A stretch of DNA of 52,926 nt from MED-G82 sp964342675 (GTDB lineage: Bacteria > Pseudomonadota > Gammaproteobacteria > Magnimaribacterales > D2472). Under the pieces are notes generated by a model. That model was not told the DNA's origin and searched no databases. It saw nothing but the letters and a program-made list of their open reading frames with translations. Numbering within the stretch: the first letter of the stretch is position 1; each line of letters opens with the position of its first letter. This document shows, piece by piece, positions 1-8,323 of this stretch. Location of the stretch: positions 1-52,926 of the forward strand of contig CAYFFR010000005.1 in assembly GCA_964342675.1 (NCBI GenBank), written 5' to 3'. Made by a program: the position numbers and the translations under genes.

Positions 1-126
1 ATCAGATTCAGGATGTTCTGATTTAAGCAATTCTACTAATTCAGAGGTTTGCTCAGGCGATAGCGGTAAAGGAGGAATATTACTCTCTAATCTCTCTTTA
101 CAGTGATCTTGATATTCCTTTAACAT
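1..126 (-). CDS. acnB: Aconitate hydratase B, N-terminal fragment (cut by window edge)
   Basis: Only the first 42 codons lie in the window, reading off its left edge. The start is the ATG at 126-124. The peptide begins MLKEYQDHCKERL and continues into ELVELLK. As remembered, this follows the start of gammaproteobacterial AcnB (MLEEYRKHVAERA, then ALVELLK), the opening of the N-terminal HEAT-like domain. AcnB is the bifunctional TCA-cycle aconitase / 2-methylisocitrate dehydratase, a cytoplasmic [4Fe-4S] enzyme; the cluster ligands lie outside the window. The call rests on a short stretch, but length from the start, spacing and residues agree. The gene is divergent from the DUF1289 gene. Confidence 0.7.
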   Translation of the reverse strand, partial: MLKEYQDHCKERLESNIPPLPLSPEQTSELVELLKSEHPESD

Positions 127-219
127 TTTCTACTGATCATTTTACTATCAAAACTCTCTAACTAGAGCCTTTAAATAATTATTTTTGGTTTTATTGGGCT
201 GTCATTTTACTTCTCATTT

Positions 220-723
220 GTGTTTAGCTCCAGAAAAGATACACATAATGTTTATGATTTGATGTATGATTTTTCTATGCAGAGAACAAGATCATCAACT
301 CCTTGCCTTGGCATTTGCTCAACAACTTATGGTGATGATGTCTGTAGGGGGTGCAAGCGGTTTGTTCATGAGGTCATTAATTGGAATTCTTATAAATCTG
401 ATGAAAAAGAGTCTGTGAATAGTAGACTGGAGCAATTTAAGTGCACCATATTAAAAGATAAATTTGCAATCATTGATGCTAATTTGTTTGCTAAGAAACT
501 TCATGAGAATTCAATTATTTTCAATGATTCACTCAAACCATTAACTTGGATATTTGATCTACTTCGAGCCTCTGGATCACAGAGTTTAAATCTTGAAGAC
601 TTTGGAGTTAAGGTTTTGCCTGCTTTCGATCAAGTTCCACTTCATGAGCTTAAGAATGCAATTAATCTTGAATTTTTTGAATTGTCTCAAGCTCATTTTG
701 ATAGATACTTTATTTCCGATTAA
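220..723 (+). CDS. DUF1289 domain protein
   Basis: A 167-residue frame opens at GTG 220; in-frame ATGs at 262 and 277 are equally plausible starts and no ribosome site decides between them. Shortly after the second ATG comes the DUF1289 cysteine signature: SSTPCLGICS, then DDVCRGCKRF and a following tryptophan (INW). The domain is a small CxxxC...CxxC module, presumably metal binding, of unknown function and common in Proteobacteria. The roughly 110 residues after it contain no motif I recognise and no membrane segment. The 3' end overlaps the convergent umuC by 14 bases. Confidence 0.7.
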   Translation: MFSSRKDTHNVYDLMYDFSMQRTRSSTPCLGICSTTYGDDVCRGCKRFVHEVINWNSYKSDEKESVNSRLEQFKCTILKDKFAIIDANLFAKKLHENSIIFNDSLKPLTWIFDLLRASGSQSLNLEDFGVKVLPAFDQVPLHELKNAINLEFFELSQAHFDRYFISD

Positions 724-1987
724 CTATTGGTAATTCATTGAGCTTGGTTGTGTATCTTGGAGACACTCTTGCTCTTCGTATGTTGGTGTAATTTATTTTG
801 CTTTGGGCAGCAAAGTTAATCCTATATTCTTCAGCGTTAATTTGGTCTATTTGTGTCATGAGCACATCATTCTGTTTTAATGATAGCTGATCATCAAATA
901 AAGAGTATTGCTTAACATGATAATCAACAAAGCCTTTTAATAGAACACCTGCTTTAGCATATAGATAACCTTCCTTAAATATTTTAGGCAATATATATTT
1001 TATGCCATGCAGGATGTCTCTAGTATCGTTGGTTGGGCCTGGTAGAGCATACAGTTTAGAGGCTTGATGCTTCATATTGCCTGCTCTAAAAGGACTGGTT
1101 CTAATAAATACACCTATTTGTGAACAGAGTTGTTTTTCTTTCCGTAATTTTTCTCCAGCTCTCACTCCAAAATCTTTCATGATTGGACTAAGATCTTGTA
1201 AGTGAATAATATTCTTTGAGAAGCTTCGACTCACTATAATCTGTTTCTTGGTAGGCGGATGTTCTTCTAATTCTAGACACCTTTCTCCATTTAACTCTCT
1301 AACAGTCCGTTCAAGCATTACACTATACTTATCTCTGATTAGCCTTGCATCAACATTAGCTAAGTCATAAGCTGTTTTTAACCCAGCCATACCTAATTTT
1401 TTATTTAATTGATTGCCAATACCCCATACTGCGCGCAAAGGGACTTGTTTTAAAGCGCTTTGGATTTGTTTCTTATTCGTAATGCAGAATATACCAGGAT
1501 ATTTGGTTTTTGTTTTGGCAAGGTAGCTTGCTATTTTGGTCAGTGTTTTTGTTGGCGCAATCCCTATGCGTACTGGTATACCAATCCACTGCCATATAAG
1601 ATTTCTACAATAAATTGCAAAATCAGTTCCAGCACGATAGCTCTTGAGATCTAAGTTATCTAAGTCCAAGAATGCTTCATCGACACTATATACTTCAATG
1701 CTTTTAGCTATGTTAGATAGCACATGCATAACTCTTTTAGAAATATCTCCATATAGAGCAAAATTTGAAGAAAATACATGTCCTTTATGAGCCAAGAATT
1801 TTTGTTTTACTTTAAACCAGGGGATACCCATTTCTATGCCTAGATCTTTCGCTTCTTTGCTTCTGGCGATGACACAGCCATCGTTGTTGGATAGTACAAC
1901 CACTGGTTTGGATTTGAGATCAGGCCTGAAAATACGCTCGCATGAAGCATAAAAACTATCACAGTCTACTAAAGCTAGTAGTTTCAT
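710..1987 (-). CDS. umuC: DNA polymerase V catalytic subunit UmuC
   Basis: Y-family translesion DNA polymerase of 425 residues, the normal size for UmuC. The N-terminus carries the metal-binding aspartates in LVDCDSFYASCER, and the second catalytic motif is VYSVDEAFLDL near residue 100. A helix-hairpin-helix region follows (RAVWGIGNQLNKKL). Near the C-terminus QYSLF resembles the beta-clamp binding motif. It would replicate past lesions during the SOS response, activated by cleaved UmuD and RecA. Its ATG overlaps the umuD stop codon (TAATG), so the two are translationally coupled in one operon. The DUF1289 gene converges on its 3' end. Confidence 0.95.
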   Translation of the reverse strand: MKLLALVDCDSFYASCERIFRPDLKSKPVVVLSNNDGCVIARSKEAKDLGIEMGIPWFKVKQKFLAHKGHVFSSNFALYGDISKRVMHVLSNIAKSIEVYSVDEAFLDLDNLDLKSYRAGTDFAIYCRNLIWQWIGIPVRIGIAPTKTLTKIASYLAKTKTKYPGIFCITNKKQIQSALKQVPLRAVWGIGNQLNKKLGMAGLKTAYDLANVDARLIRDKYSVMLERTVRELNGERCLELEEHPPTKKQIIVSRSFSKNIIHLQDLSPIMKDFGVRAGEKLRKEKQLCSQIGVFIRTSPFRAGNMKHQASKLYALPGPTNDTRDILHGIKYILPKIFKEGYLYAKAGVLLKGFVDYHVKQYSLFDDQLSLKQNDVLMTQIDQINAEEYRINFAAQSKINYTNIRRARVSPRYTTKLNELPIVNRK

Positions 1988-2415
1988 TAGAATTTATTAA
2001 TAGCAGCAGTAACTGTACCAATAATATTTAAATCTTGACCATATCCAATATAAACAGGCGGGTAGTTTGGGTTCTCTGATATAAGAGCTATGCGCGGTTT
2101 CATTTGTAATTTCTTGCACAAGAAGTCTCCATCTAATGATGCTACAACAACACTATTATGAGTAGGCTTAATGCTCCGATCGACCACGAGTACAGCTTGA
2201 TCACCTATATTAATACCGATCATAGAGTCACCTGAAGCCCGAACCAGAAATGTAGCTGTTGGATTTTTAATTAGATATTTGTTTAGATCAATCGGTGTTT
2301 CAAGATAGTCATTGGCTGGGCTTGGAAAACCCACAGGAACCTTCTCTATCAAAAGAGGGGTAAATTGGGTGGGCAAATCATCTGCGAATATTTTATCGAT
2401 ATAGCTTACTTTCAT
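1987..2415 (-). CDS. umuD: DNA polymerase V accessory subunit UmuD (S24 self-cleaving peptidase)
   Basis: 142 residues, the usual UmuD length. It has the LexA/UmuD peptidase fold with nucleophile Ser64 (ASGDSM) and the general-base lysine at Lys101 (CKKLQ), 37 residues apart as in E. coli Ser60/Lys97. The segment GFPSPANDY aligns with the E. coli cleavage region, but the scissile pair is Val28-Gly29 where E. coli has Cys-Gly and other homologues Ala-Gly. RecA-stimulated self-cleavage would yield UmuD' for Pol V. It is the first gene of the umuDC operon, with a near-perfect LexA box just upstream of its start. Confidence 0.93.
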   Translation of the reverse strand: MKVSYIDKIFADDLPTQFTPLLIEKVPVGFPSPANDYLETPIDLNKYLIKNPTATFLVRASGDSMIGINIGDQAVLVVDRSIKPTHNSVVVASLDGDFLCKKLQMKPRIALISENPNYPPVYIGYGQDLNIIGTVTAAINKF

Positions 2416-2422
2416 AGAAAAA

Positions 2423-2442
2423 TACTGTATAAATATACAGTA
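2423..2442. promoter_or_regulatory. LexA (SOS) box of umuDC
   Basis: The 20-base palindrome TACTGTATAAATATACAGTA differs at one central base from the E. coli SOS consensus as I know it (CTGT, eight A/T-rich bases, ACAG, flanked by TA). Its near edge lies seven bases from the umuD start codon (2415), so bound LexA would cover the start region as well as any promoter. This shows directly that umuDC is under LexA-RecA control. Confidence 0.9.
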
Positions 2443-2459
2443 TTATATTGATTTATCAA

Positions 2460-3182
2460 CTAAACTTTAAATTCAGATAGTTCTTGAGTCTGCTCATCAA
2501 GCAAAACGCACCAGCCTGTATCTTGCCAGTCCCCAAGAACTATTCGCGTACTTTCTCTTTGGTGGCATTGGTGTATGTGTGTTGCTGGTCTATGTGTGTG
2601 ACCATGGATCAGAAGATCAATCTGATTTTTAGTAAGAAACTTTTCAACAGTGCTGTTTTCAACATCCATGATGCTGATATCTTTATTAATATTATTTGCC
2701 TTGCTTTCATTTCTCATACTTATAGCAATATCTTGACGCGCTGTGATGCTTTTAGAAAGAAAATCTATTTGCCAGTTAGAATCACGCACTTGTTTCTTAA
2801 ATAACATGTAGTCAGTATCTTGGGTACAAAACATATCGCCATGAGATAGAGCAATTCTTTGATCAAAAAAATCAAATATGTAAGGGTCGGTTAGTAGAGA
2901 GATACCTGTTTCATTCAGAAATTGATCTCCAATTAGAAAATCTCTATTGCCATGCATAAAAAATACATCCACGCCTGAATCAGATAATTTTTTTAAGTGG
3001 TTTTTTATATTCTCAATAAATGTTGATGTATAGTCATCACCAATCCATACCTCAAAGAGGTCTCCTAGTATATATAGCTGATCTAAATCAGATTTATGTT
3101 CTTTAAGAAAATTTATAAAACCCTCAGTAGTCTTCGAGTTATCTTCGCTGAGGTGTAGATCTGAGATAAAACTTAAAGCCAT
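2460..3182 (-). CDS. lpxH: UDP-2,3-diacylglucosamine diphosphatase LpxH
   Basis: 240 residues, matching LpxH. It removes UMP from UDP-2,3-diacylglucosamine to give lipid X, the fourth step of lipid A synthesis, at the cytoplasmic face of the inner membrane. The calcineurin-like phosphoesterase metal motifs appear in order: SDLHLSED, GDLFEVWIGDD, HGNRDFLIG, LSHGDMFC and IHGHTHRPATH. The start ATG follows the ppiB stop codon directly, so the two are coupled. The pair ppiB-lpxH opposite cysS is also the arrangement in E. coli. Its presence implies a classical lipopolysaccharide outer membrane. Confidence 0.95.
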   Translation of the reverse strand: MALSFISDLHLSEDNSKTTEGFINFLKEHKSDLDQLYILGDLFEVWIGDDYTSTFIENIKNHLKKLSDSGVDVFFMHGNRDFLIGDQFLNETGISLLTDPYIFDFFDQRIALSHGDMFCTQDTDYMLFKKQVRDSNWQIDFLSKSITARQDIAISMRNESKANNINKDISIMDVENSTVEKFLTKNQIDLLIHGHTHRPATHIHQCHQRESTRIVLGDWQDTGWCVLLDEQTQELSEFKV

Positions 3183-3686
3183 TCACTCATTTATTAAAAC
3201 TTTATTGATGATCACTGGGTCAATTGGCGCGTCTGCATAACCTCTAACATTAGTAGTTTCACTTACTGCAATCTTATCAATAATATCCATACCCTCGATC
3301 ACCTTACCGAAGACAGCATATCCCCATCCCTCAGGAGTCTCCGCTGTAAAGTTCAAGAAGTCATTATTTTTATGATTAATAAAGAATTGACTAGTGGCAG
3401 AGTGAGGTTCTGATGTTCTAGCCATTGCAATTGTTCCACGATCATTTTTTAATCCATTGTTAGCTTCATTTTGGATGGGTTCTGTATTAGATGGCTTGTT
3501 TCTCATACTTATATCTAGTCCCCCACCCTGCACCATAAAATCTTCTATGATTCTATGAAAAATAGTTCCTTCATAATAGCTATTATTCGCTAGATCAATA
3601 AAATTCTGACTCGAGATTGGCGCATCAGCTAAGTTCAGCTCTATTTGAATATCGCCTATTGAGGTTGATATGGTTGCAGTGGACAT
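3183..3686 (-). CDS. ppiB: Peptidyl-prolyl cis-trans isomerase B (cyclophilin)
   Basis: Cyclophilin-type proline isomerase. The chosen ATG at 3686 has a strong Shine-Dalgarno AAGGAGA about seven bases upstream and gives 167 residues, close to the 164 of cytoplasmic E. coli PpiB. Conserved cyclophilin segments are FHRIIEDFMVQGGG, TIAMART, SATSQFFIN and GYAVFGKV. The frame stays open upstream to another ATG at 3827. That extension reads like a signal peptide (lysines, then LLIFFLIIPISCYGQG), so a second, exported form of 214 residues is possible. It is first in an operon with lpxH and divergent from cysS. Confidence 0.92.
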   Translation of the reverse strand: MSTATISTSIGDIQIELNLADAPISSQNFIDLANNSYYEGTIFHRIIEDFMVQGGGLDISMRNKPSNTEPIQNEANNGLKNDRGTIAMARTSEPHSATSQFFINHKNNDFLNFTAETPEGWGYAVFGKVIEGMDIIDKIAVSETTNVRGYADAPIDPVIINKVLINE

Positions 3687-3859
3687 AATTTTCTCCTTAA
3701 TAAATGTTTGATTTTGGACAAGTTGGGCAAGCCCCTGACCATAACATGATATAGGAATGATCAGAAAGAATATCAGCAACTTATATGGCTTGATATGAAG
3801 CATTCTGAAAGTTTTTAAATTATTCATTGTTAAGATCAGATTTCGAATTTTAATACCTC

Positions 3860-3865
3860 TATAAT
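3860..3865 (+). promoter_or_regulatory. Candidate -10 element of cysS
   Basis: A perfect TATAAT lies 24 bases before the cysS ATG in the divergent ppiB-cysS gap. No convincing -35 element is found at the expected distance, so this is a candidate only. Confidence 0.35.
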
Positions 3866-3889
3866 AAAGACTAAGAAATAAGTATACAC

Positions 3890-5272
3890 ATGAGTCTAAA
3901 TCTTTATAACACTCTTACGAACAAAAAAGAGCCATTTGTTCCTATTAAGAAAAATAAGGTTAGTATGTATGTGTGTGGCGTCACAGTCTATGATAATTGC
4001 CATCTTGGTCATGCAAGGGCATATGTTGCATTTGATTTATTAGCTAGATATTTAGTCCATTTAGGGCATGAAATTAATTTTGTTAGAAACATCACAGACA
4101 TAGAGGACAAGATTATTGACCGAGCTAACGAGAATTCTGAATCCATTTATAGTCTCACAGAGCGGAATATTAAGAGTATGCAGGAAGATTTCCAGAATCT
4201 TGGTCTACTCATACCTAGTTCTGAACCAAAGGCCACTGACTATATTGATGAGATGATCGTAATGATTGAGGCTTTGATTCAAAGAGACTTTGCTTATGTG
4301 GGCAATAACGGAGATGTTTATTTTGCAGTCAGGCAATATGAAGATTATGGAAAACTTTCTAATAGGGTTTTAGATGAATTAGATCCAGGATCTCGAGTTG
4401 CCAAAGATGATGAAAAAAAAGATCCTCTAGATTTTGTTTTATGGAAAAGCTCTAAACCGAATGAACCTTTTTGGGAGTCTCCATGGGGGCAGGGTAGACC
4501 AGGTTGGCATATTGAGTGCTCAGCTATGTCTTTAGCAAAATTAGGTAGTCATTTTGATATCCATGGCGGAGGACCAGATTTAATTTTTCCTCATCATGAG
4601 AATGAGATTGCGCAATCTAAATGCTCATCTGATCAGGAATTTGCAAATTATTGGATTCATTCAGGGCTATTAAAAATTAATGGAGAGAAAATGTCTAAAT
4701 CGCTTGGTAACTTTGCTTTATTAAAGGACTTATTAAATGAATTTCATCCTGAAGTGATTAGATACTTTTTGATATCTAGTCACTACAGAAGTGAGCTGGG
4801 GTATGATAATGATTCCCTGAACCAGGCAAAGACTGCTCTGACTCGCTTATATCAAGCTTACAGTAAAGCATCAACAAGCTTAGATCTTGAGATGGAGATA
4901 AGTGCAGGCATCAGAGAGAAGTTCGATCAGGCTATGAATAATGATTTAAATACTCCGCAAGCAATCAGTGTTTTGTTTGATTTAGCTAAGAAAATTAATA
5001 CGTCAGATAATGCTGATACAATCCCACAAGATGCTACTGACTTAGTTAAGCTAGCCAATATTCTTGGCCTATTAGAAGATTCTCCTGATAACTTCATGCA
5101 ATTTGGAATCGATATTAATGATCAATTGATTGCTAAAAAGATTGAGGCAAGAAACCAAGCAAGAGCAGATAAAGATTTTAGTAAAGCTGATCAAATACGA
5201 GATGAGCTCCTAGCGGACGGCATTGTTTTAGATGACTTAGAAGATGGAACGACCACATGGAAAAAAGGCTAG
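3890..5272 (+). CDS. cysS: Cysteinyl-tRNA synthetase
   Basis: Class I aminoacyl-tRNA synthetase of 460 residues, the typical bacterial CysRS length, charging tRNA-Cys in the cytoplasm. The HIGH-type motif is CHLGHARAY near residue 36 and the KMSKS motif is GEKMSKSLGN. Zinc-site residues of the family are visible: the cysteine in MYVCGVTVYD, the cysteine in WHIECSAMS, and the histidine/glutamate of FPHHENEIAQS. The C-terminal DALR-type helical region follows. The gene is divergent from ppiB-lpxH; the next gene starts 14 bases downstream and may be cotranscribed. Confidence 0.97.
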   Translation: MSLNLYNTLTNKKEPFVPIKKNKVSMYVCGVTVYDNCHLGHARAYVAFDLLARYLVHLGHEINFVRNITDIEDKIIDRANENSESIYSLTERNIKSMQEDFQNLGLLIPSSEPKATDYIDEMIVMIEALIQRDFAYVGNNGDVYFAVRQYEDYGKLSNRVLDELDPGSRVAKDDEKKDPLDFVLWKSSKPNEPFWESPWGQGRPGWHIECSAMSLAKLGSHFDIHGGGPDLIFPHHENEIAQSKCSSDQEFANYWIHSGLLKINGEKMSKSLGNFALLKDLLNEFHPEVIRYFLISSHYRSELGYDNDSLNQAKTALTRLYQAYSKASTSLDLEMEISAGIREKFDQAMNNDLNTPQAISVLFDLAKKINTSDNADTIPQDATDLVKLANILGLLEDSPDNFMQFGIDINDQLIAKKIEARNQARADKDFSKADQIRDELLADGIVLDDLEDGTTTWKKG

Positions 5273-5286
5273 CTTAAAGGCTATAT

Positions 5287-6177
5287 ATGGATGTAATTAG
5301 AACCCCTGAAGCAAGCTTCGACAATTTACTAGACTACAATTTTGACCCGCATTACTTTACATTGGAGACTGATTCAGGGACAGCGTTAAGAATGCACTAT
5401 TTAGATGAAAACACCCTGTCGGATGAGGTAGTATTATTATTGCATGGTGAGCCTACCTGGTCTTACCTTTATCGCAAATTCATACCACCGCTCATATCCA
5501 AAGGTAAGCGAGTTATAGCTCCTGATTTAATTGGATTTGGAAAGTCTGATAAATTGACAGATCAAAAAAAATACTCTTATAAAAACCACCTTAATTGGAC
5601 TTTATCCTTAATCAAGCATTTAGAGATCAAGAATATTATTCTGTTTGGGCAGGATTGGGGCGGCTTGATAGGGTTAAGAATCCTCGCAGAAAATCAAGAT
5701 CTCTTTGCTGGAATGGTGTTATCCAATACTAGTTTACCGGTTGGTCAAGGCGGATCTGCTGGTTTTGATCAATGGCTTGAATTTAGTCAGAATATACCAG
5801 ACTTTAATGCTGGTAAGATTGTGAATCAGGGCTCATTATCACAATTATCAGATGAAACAGTGGCTGCCTATAATGCTCCTTTTCCTGATGATACCTATAA
5901 AGCTGGAGCAAGAGCCTTTCCCACACTTGTTCCTATCACTCCTGAGCATGATCAAGTTGAGGAGAATAAAAGTGCTTGGAAGCTATTACAAGAATTTAAC
6001 AAGCCCACCATCACTGCATTTGGTGAGCATGATCCAATTTTTCTTGGTGCTGAAAAAAAATTAATTGAGATGATTCCCGGTGCAAAAGGAGCTGAACACA
6101 CCATCATTGACGCGGGCCATTTTTCACAAGAGAATCAACCTGAATTATTAGTTGATGCAATTTTATCAATAGAGTAA
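5287..6177 (+). CDS. Haloalkane dehalogenase-family alpha/beta hydrolase
   Basis: 296 residues with the full haloalkane dehalogenase layout. The oxyanion motif is HGEPTWSYLYR. The nucleophile elbow GQDWGG places Asp123 as nucleophile and Trp124 as first halide-binding residue; Trp163 may be the second. Candidate acid and base are Asp249 (GEHDPIF) and His278 (DAGHFSQEN). A nucleophilic Asp followed by Trp fits subfamily HLD-I, whose members hydrolyse carbon-halogen bonds, although some dehalogenase-like proteins have other activities. The gene sits between cysS and tRNA-Asn with no related catabolic gene next to it. Substrate unknown. Confidence 0.8.
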   Translation: MDVIRTPEASFDNLLDYNFDPHYFTLETDSGTALRMHYLDENTLSDEVVLLLHGEPTWSYLYRKFIPPLISKGKRVIAPDLIGFGKSDKLTDQKKYSYKNHLNWTLSLIKHLEIKNIILFGQDWGGLIGLRILAENQDLFAGMVLSNTSLPVGQGGSAGFDQWLEFSQNIPDFNAGKIVNQGSLSQLSDETVAAYNAPFPDDTYKAGARAFPTLVPITPEHDQVEENKSAWKLLQEFNKPTITAFGEHDPIFLGAEKKLIEMIPGAKGAEHTIIDAGHFSQENQPELLVDAILSIE

Positions 6178-6190
6178 TGATTGGAATAAC

Positions 6191-6266
6191 TGGCTCCCCG
6201 AGCAGGGCTCGAACCTGCGACCAATTGATTAACAGTCAACTGCTCTACCAACTGAGCTATCGGGGA
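6191..6266 (-). tRNA. tRNA-Asn (GUU)
   Basis: Reading the minus strand gives a 76-base cloverleaf starting TCCCCGATAGCTCAGTTGGT, an anticodon loop containing GTT (CTGTTAA), a T arm with GGTTCGAGCC, and an encoded 3' CCA. The acceptor strands TCCCCGA and TCGGGGA pair fully. Confidence 0.96.
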
Positions 6267-6313
6267 ACAAGGAAGGCATTATAAATAAAAAAATAACAAA
6301 GTAATATATTCAT

Positions 6314-8323
6314 ATGACAAAAGCATTAAAGGTTCATTCTAATTTTGATCCTGCTGGTAATCAGCCAGAGGCAATAAATCAAATCGTTGAGGGTTTAAAT
6401 GATGGATTGCTGCACCAGGTACTTTTAGGTGTCACAGGATCTGGTAAGACATACACCATGGCAAAAATTATTGAAGTTACTGAAAGACCAGCAATTATCA
6501 TGGCACCCAATAAGACATTAGCTGCTCAACTATATGGCGAGTTTAAGGAGTTCTTTAAAGATAATGCTGTTGAGTATTTTGTCTCTTATTATGATTACTA
6601 TCAGCCAGAAGCCTACGTCCCAACCTCTGATACTTATATCGCAAAGGATGCCTCTATTAATGAACATATTGAACAGATGCGCTTATCTGCAACTAAAGCT
6701 TTATTGGAGCGCAATGATACTATTGTAGTAGCTACTGTTTCATCTATTTATGGTCTTGGTGCTCCTGAATCTTACCTTAATATGATCCTTCATTTAAACC
6801 GAGGGGATGAGATTAAACAAAGAGCTATTCTAAGAAGGTTATCTTCGATGCAATACACGAGAAATGATCTAGATTTCAGAAGAGCAACATTCAGGGTTAG
6901 AGGTGATGTGATTGATATTTATCCTGCTGATTCAGATAAAGAAGCATTAAGGGTAGAATTATTCGGCAATGAAGTTGAGAAACTGTCTTTAATTGATCCT
7001 CTAACTGGAGAATTAATCTCTGAAGTACCTAGGGCAACTATATATCCAAAAACCCATTATGTGACGCCAAAGGATACTGTTAAAAAATGTTTGGGCAATA
7101 TTAAATTAGAGCTAGATGAACGACTCAAGTTTTTAAAATCACAGGATAAGCTTGTTGAAGCTCAAAGATTAAAAGAACGAACATCATACGATATAGAGAT
7201 GATGTCTGAGCTTGGATATTGCCAGGGAATAGAAAATTATTCTAGATATTTATCTGGACGCAAGAGTGGAGAGCCACCGCCATGCCTATTCGATTATATT
7301 CCTAAGAATACTATTGTTTTTTTAGATGAATCACATGTTTCTGTTCCACAAATAGGAGGGATGTATAAAGGAGATCGATCTAGAAAAGAAACTCTGGTTG
7401 AATATGGTTTTCGTTTACCCTCTGCACTTGATAACAGGCCTCTAAGATTTGAAGAGTGGGCGGCAATGACACCTCAGAGGATATACGTATCAGCCACTCC
7501 AGGCCCCTATGAGCTAGATCATTCTGATGATGTCGTTGAGTTATTAGTTAGGCCGACAGGCTTAGTGGATCCTGAAGTAGAAGTAAGACCTGCCTCAAGC
7601 CAGGTTGATGATGTTATTGCTGAATGCAATAAGAGGGCTAATTTAAAAGAGAGAGTCCTAGTTACAACTTTAACCAAAAGGATGGCAGAGGATCTAGCAG
7701 ATTATTTAAATGATAATGGGATCAGGTCGCGCTACATGCATTCTGATATTGATACTGTTGAAAGAGTTGAAATTATAAGAGATCTAAGATTGGGGGAATT
7801 TGATGTCTTGATAGGTATTAATCTTTTAAGAGAAGGTTTAGATATTCCTGAAGTTAGTTTAGTAGCAATTTTAGATGCAGATAAAGAAGGATTTTTAAGA
7901 TCTGAAGGTACTTTGATACAAACTATTGGCAGGGCAGCAAGAAATATTAGAGGCAAAGCTATTTTATATGCAGATAAGATAACTGGATCCATGGAAAGAG
8001 CCATAGAAGAAACCAATAGACGAAGAAAGATCCAGTTGGAGTATAACCAGGCTAACAATATCAAGCCAAAATCCATTATTAAGGATGTTAAAGATATTCT
8101 TGAAGGAGCAAAACCCAACGTAAGAAAAAATAAAAATAAACCTCGTAAATTTGAATCTGAACTCCCATTTGCTATTAAAACTGACTGTCCTGAAAGAATA
8201 TCTGAAACAATTAATTTGCTTGAAAAACAAATGTACCAGTACGCTAGAGAAACAGAATTTGAAAAAGCAGCTTTTTGTAGAGATAAAATTAAAAATTTAC
8301 GATATCAATTAATCAATTCTTGA
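6314..8323 (+). CDS. uvrB: Excinuclease ABC subunit B
   Basis: 669 residues, standard for UvrB, the damage-verification helicase of nucleotide excision repair that receives DNA from UvrA and recruits UvrC. Walker A is GVTGSGKT near residue 40. The beta-hairpin region YYDYYQPEAYVP follows near residue 95. Later come FLDESHVSVPQ (DEAD-like Walker B), a helicase motif VTTLTKRMAEDL, the QTIGRAARN motif VI, and a C-terminal UVR domain (KQMYQYARETEFEKAA) that contacts UvrC. The 3' end overlaps the convergent transglycosylase gene by 19 bases. No LexA box is visible upstream. Confidence 0.98.
   Translation: MTKALKVHSNFDPAGNQPEAINQIVEGLNDGLLHQVLLGVTGSGKTYTMAKIIEVTERPAIIMAPNKTLAAQLYGEFKEFFKDNAVEYFVSYYDYYQPEAYVPTSDTYIAKDASINEHIEQMRLSATKALLERNDTIVVATVSSIYGLGAPESYLNMILHLNRGDEIKQRAILRRLSSMQYTRNDLDFRRATFRVRGDVIDIYPADSDKEALRVELFGNEVEKLSLIDPLTGELISEVPRATIYPKTHYVTPKDTVKKCLGNIKLELDERLKFLKSQDKLVEAQRLKERTSYDIEMMSELGYCQGIENYSRYLSGRKSGEPPPCLFDYIPKNTIVFLDESHVSVPQIGGMYKGDRSRKETLVEYGFRLPSALDNRPLRFEEWAAMTPQRIYVSATPGPYELDHSDDVVELLVRPTGLVDPEVEVRPASSQVDDVIAECNKRANLKERVLVTTLTKRMAEDLADYLNDNGIRSRYMHSDIDTVERVEIIRDLRLGEFDVLIGINLLREGLDIPEVSLVAILDADKEGFLRSEGTLIQTIGRAARNIRGKAILYADKITGSMERAIEETNRRRKIQLEYNQANNIKPKSIIKDVKDILEGAKPNVRKNKNKPRKFESELPFAIKTDCPERISETINLLEKQMYQYARETEFEKAAFCRDKIKNLRYQLINS

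Noticed and set aside
7732..8118. Minus-strand open frame inside uvrB
   Set aside because: It is a shadow of the conserved uvrB helicase motif VI region and has no family features or ribosome site.
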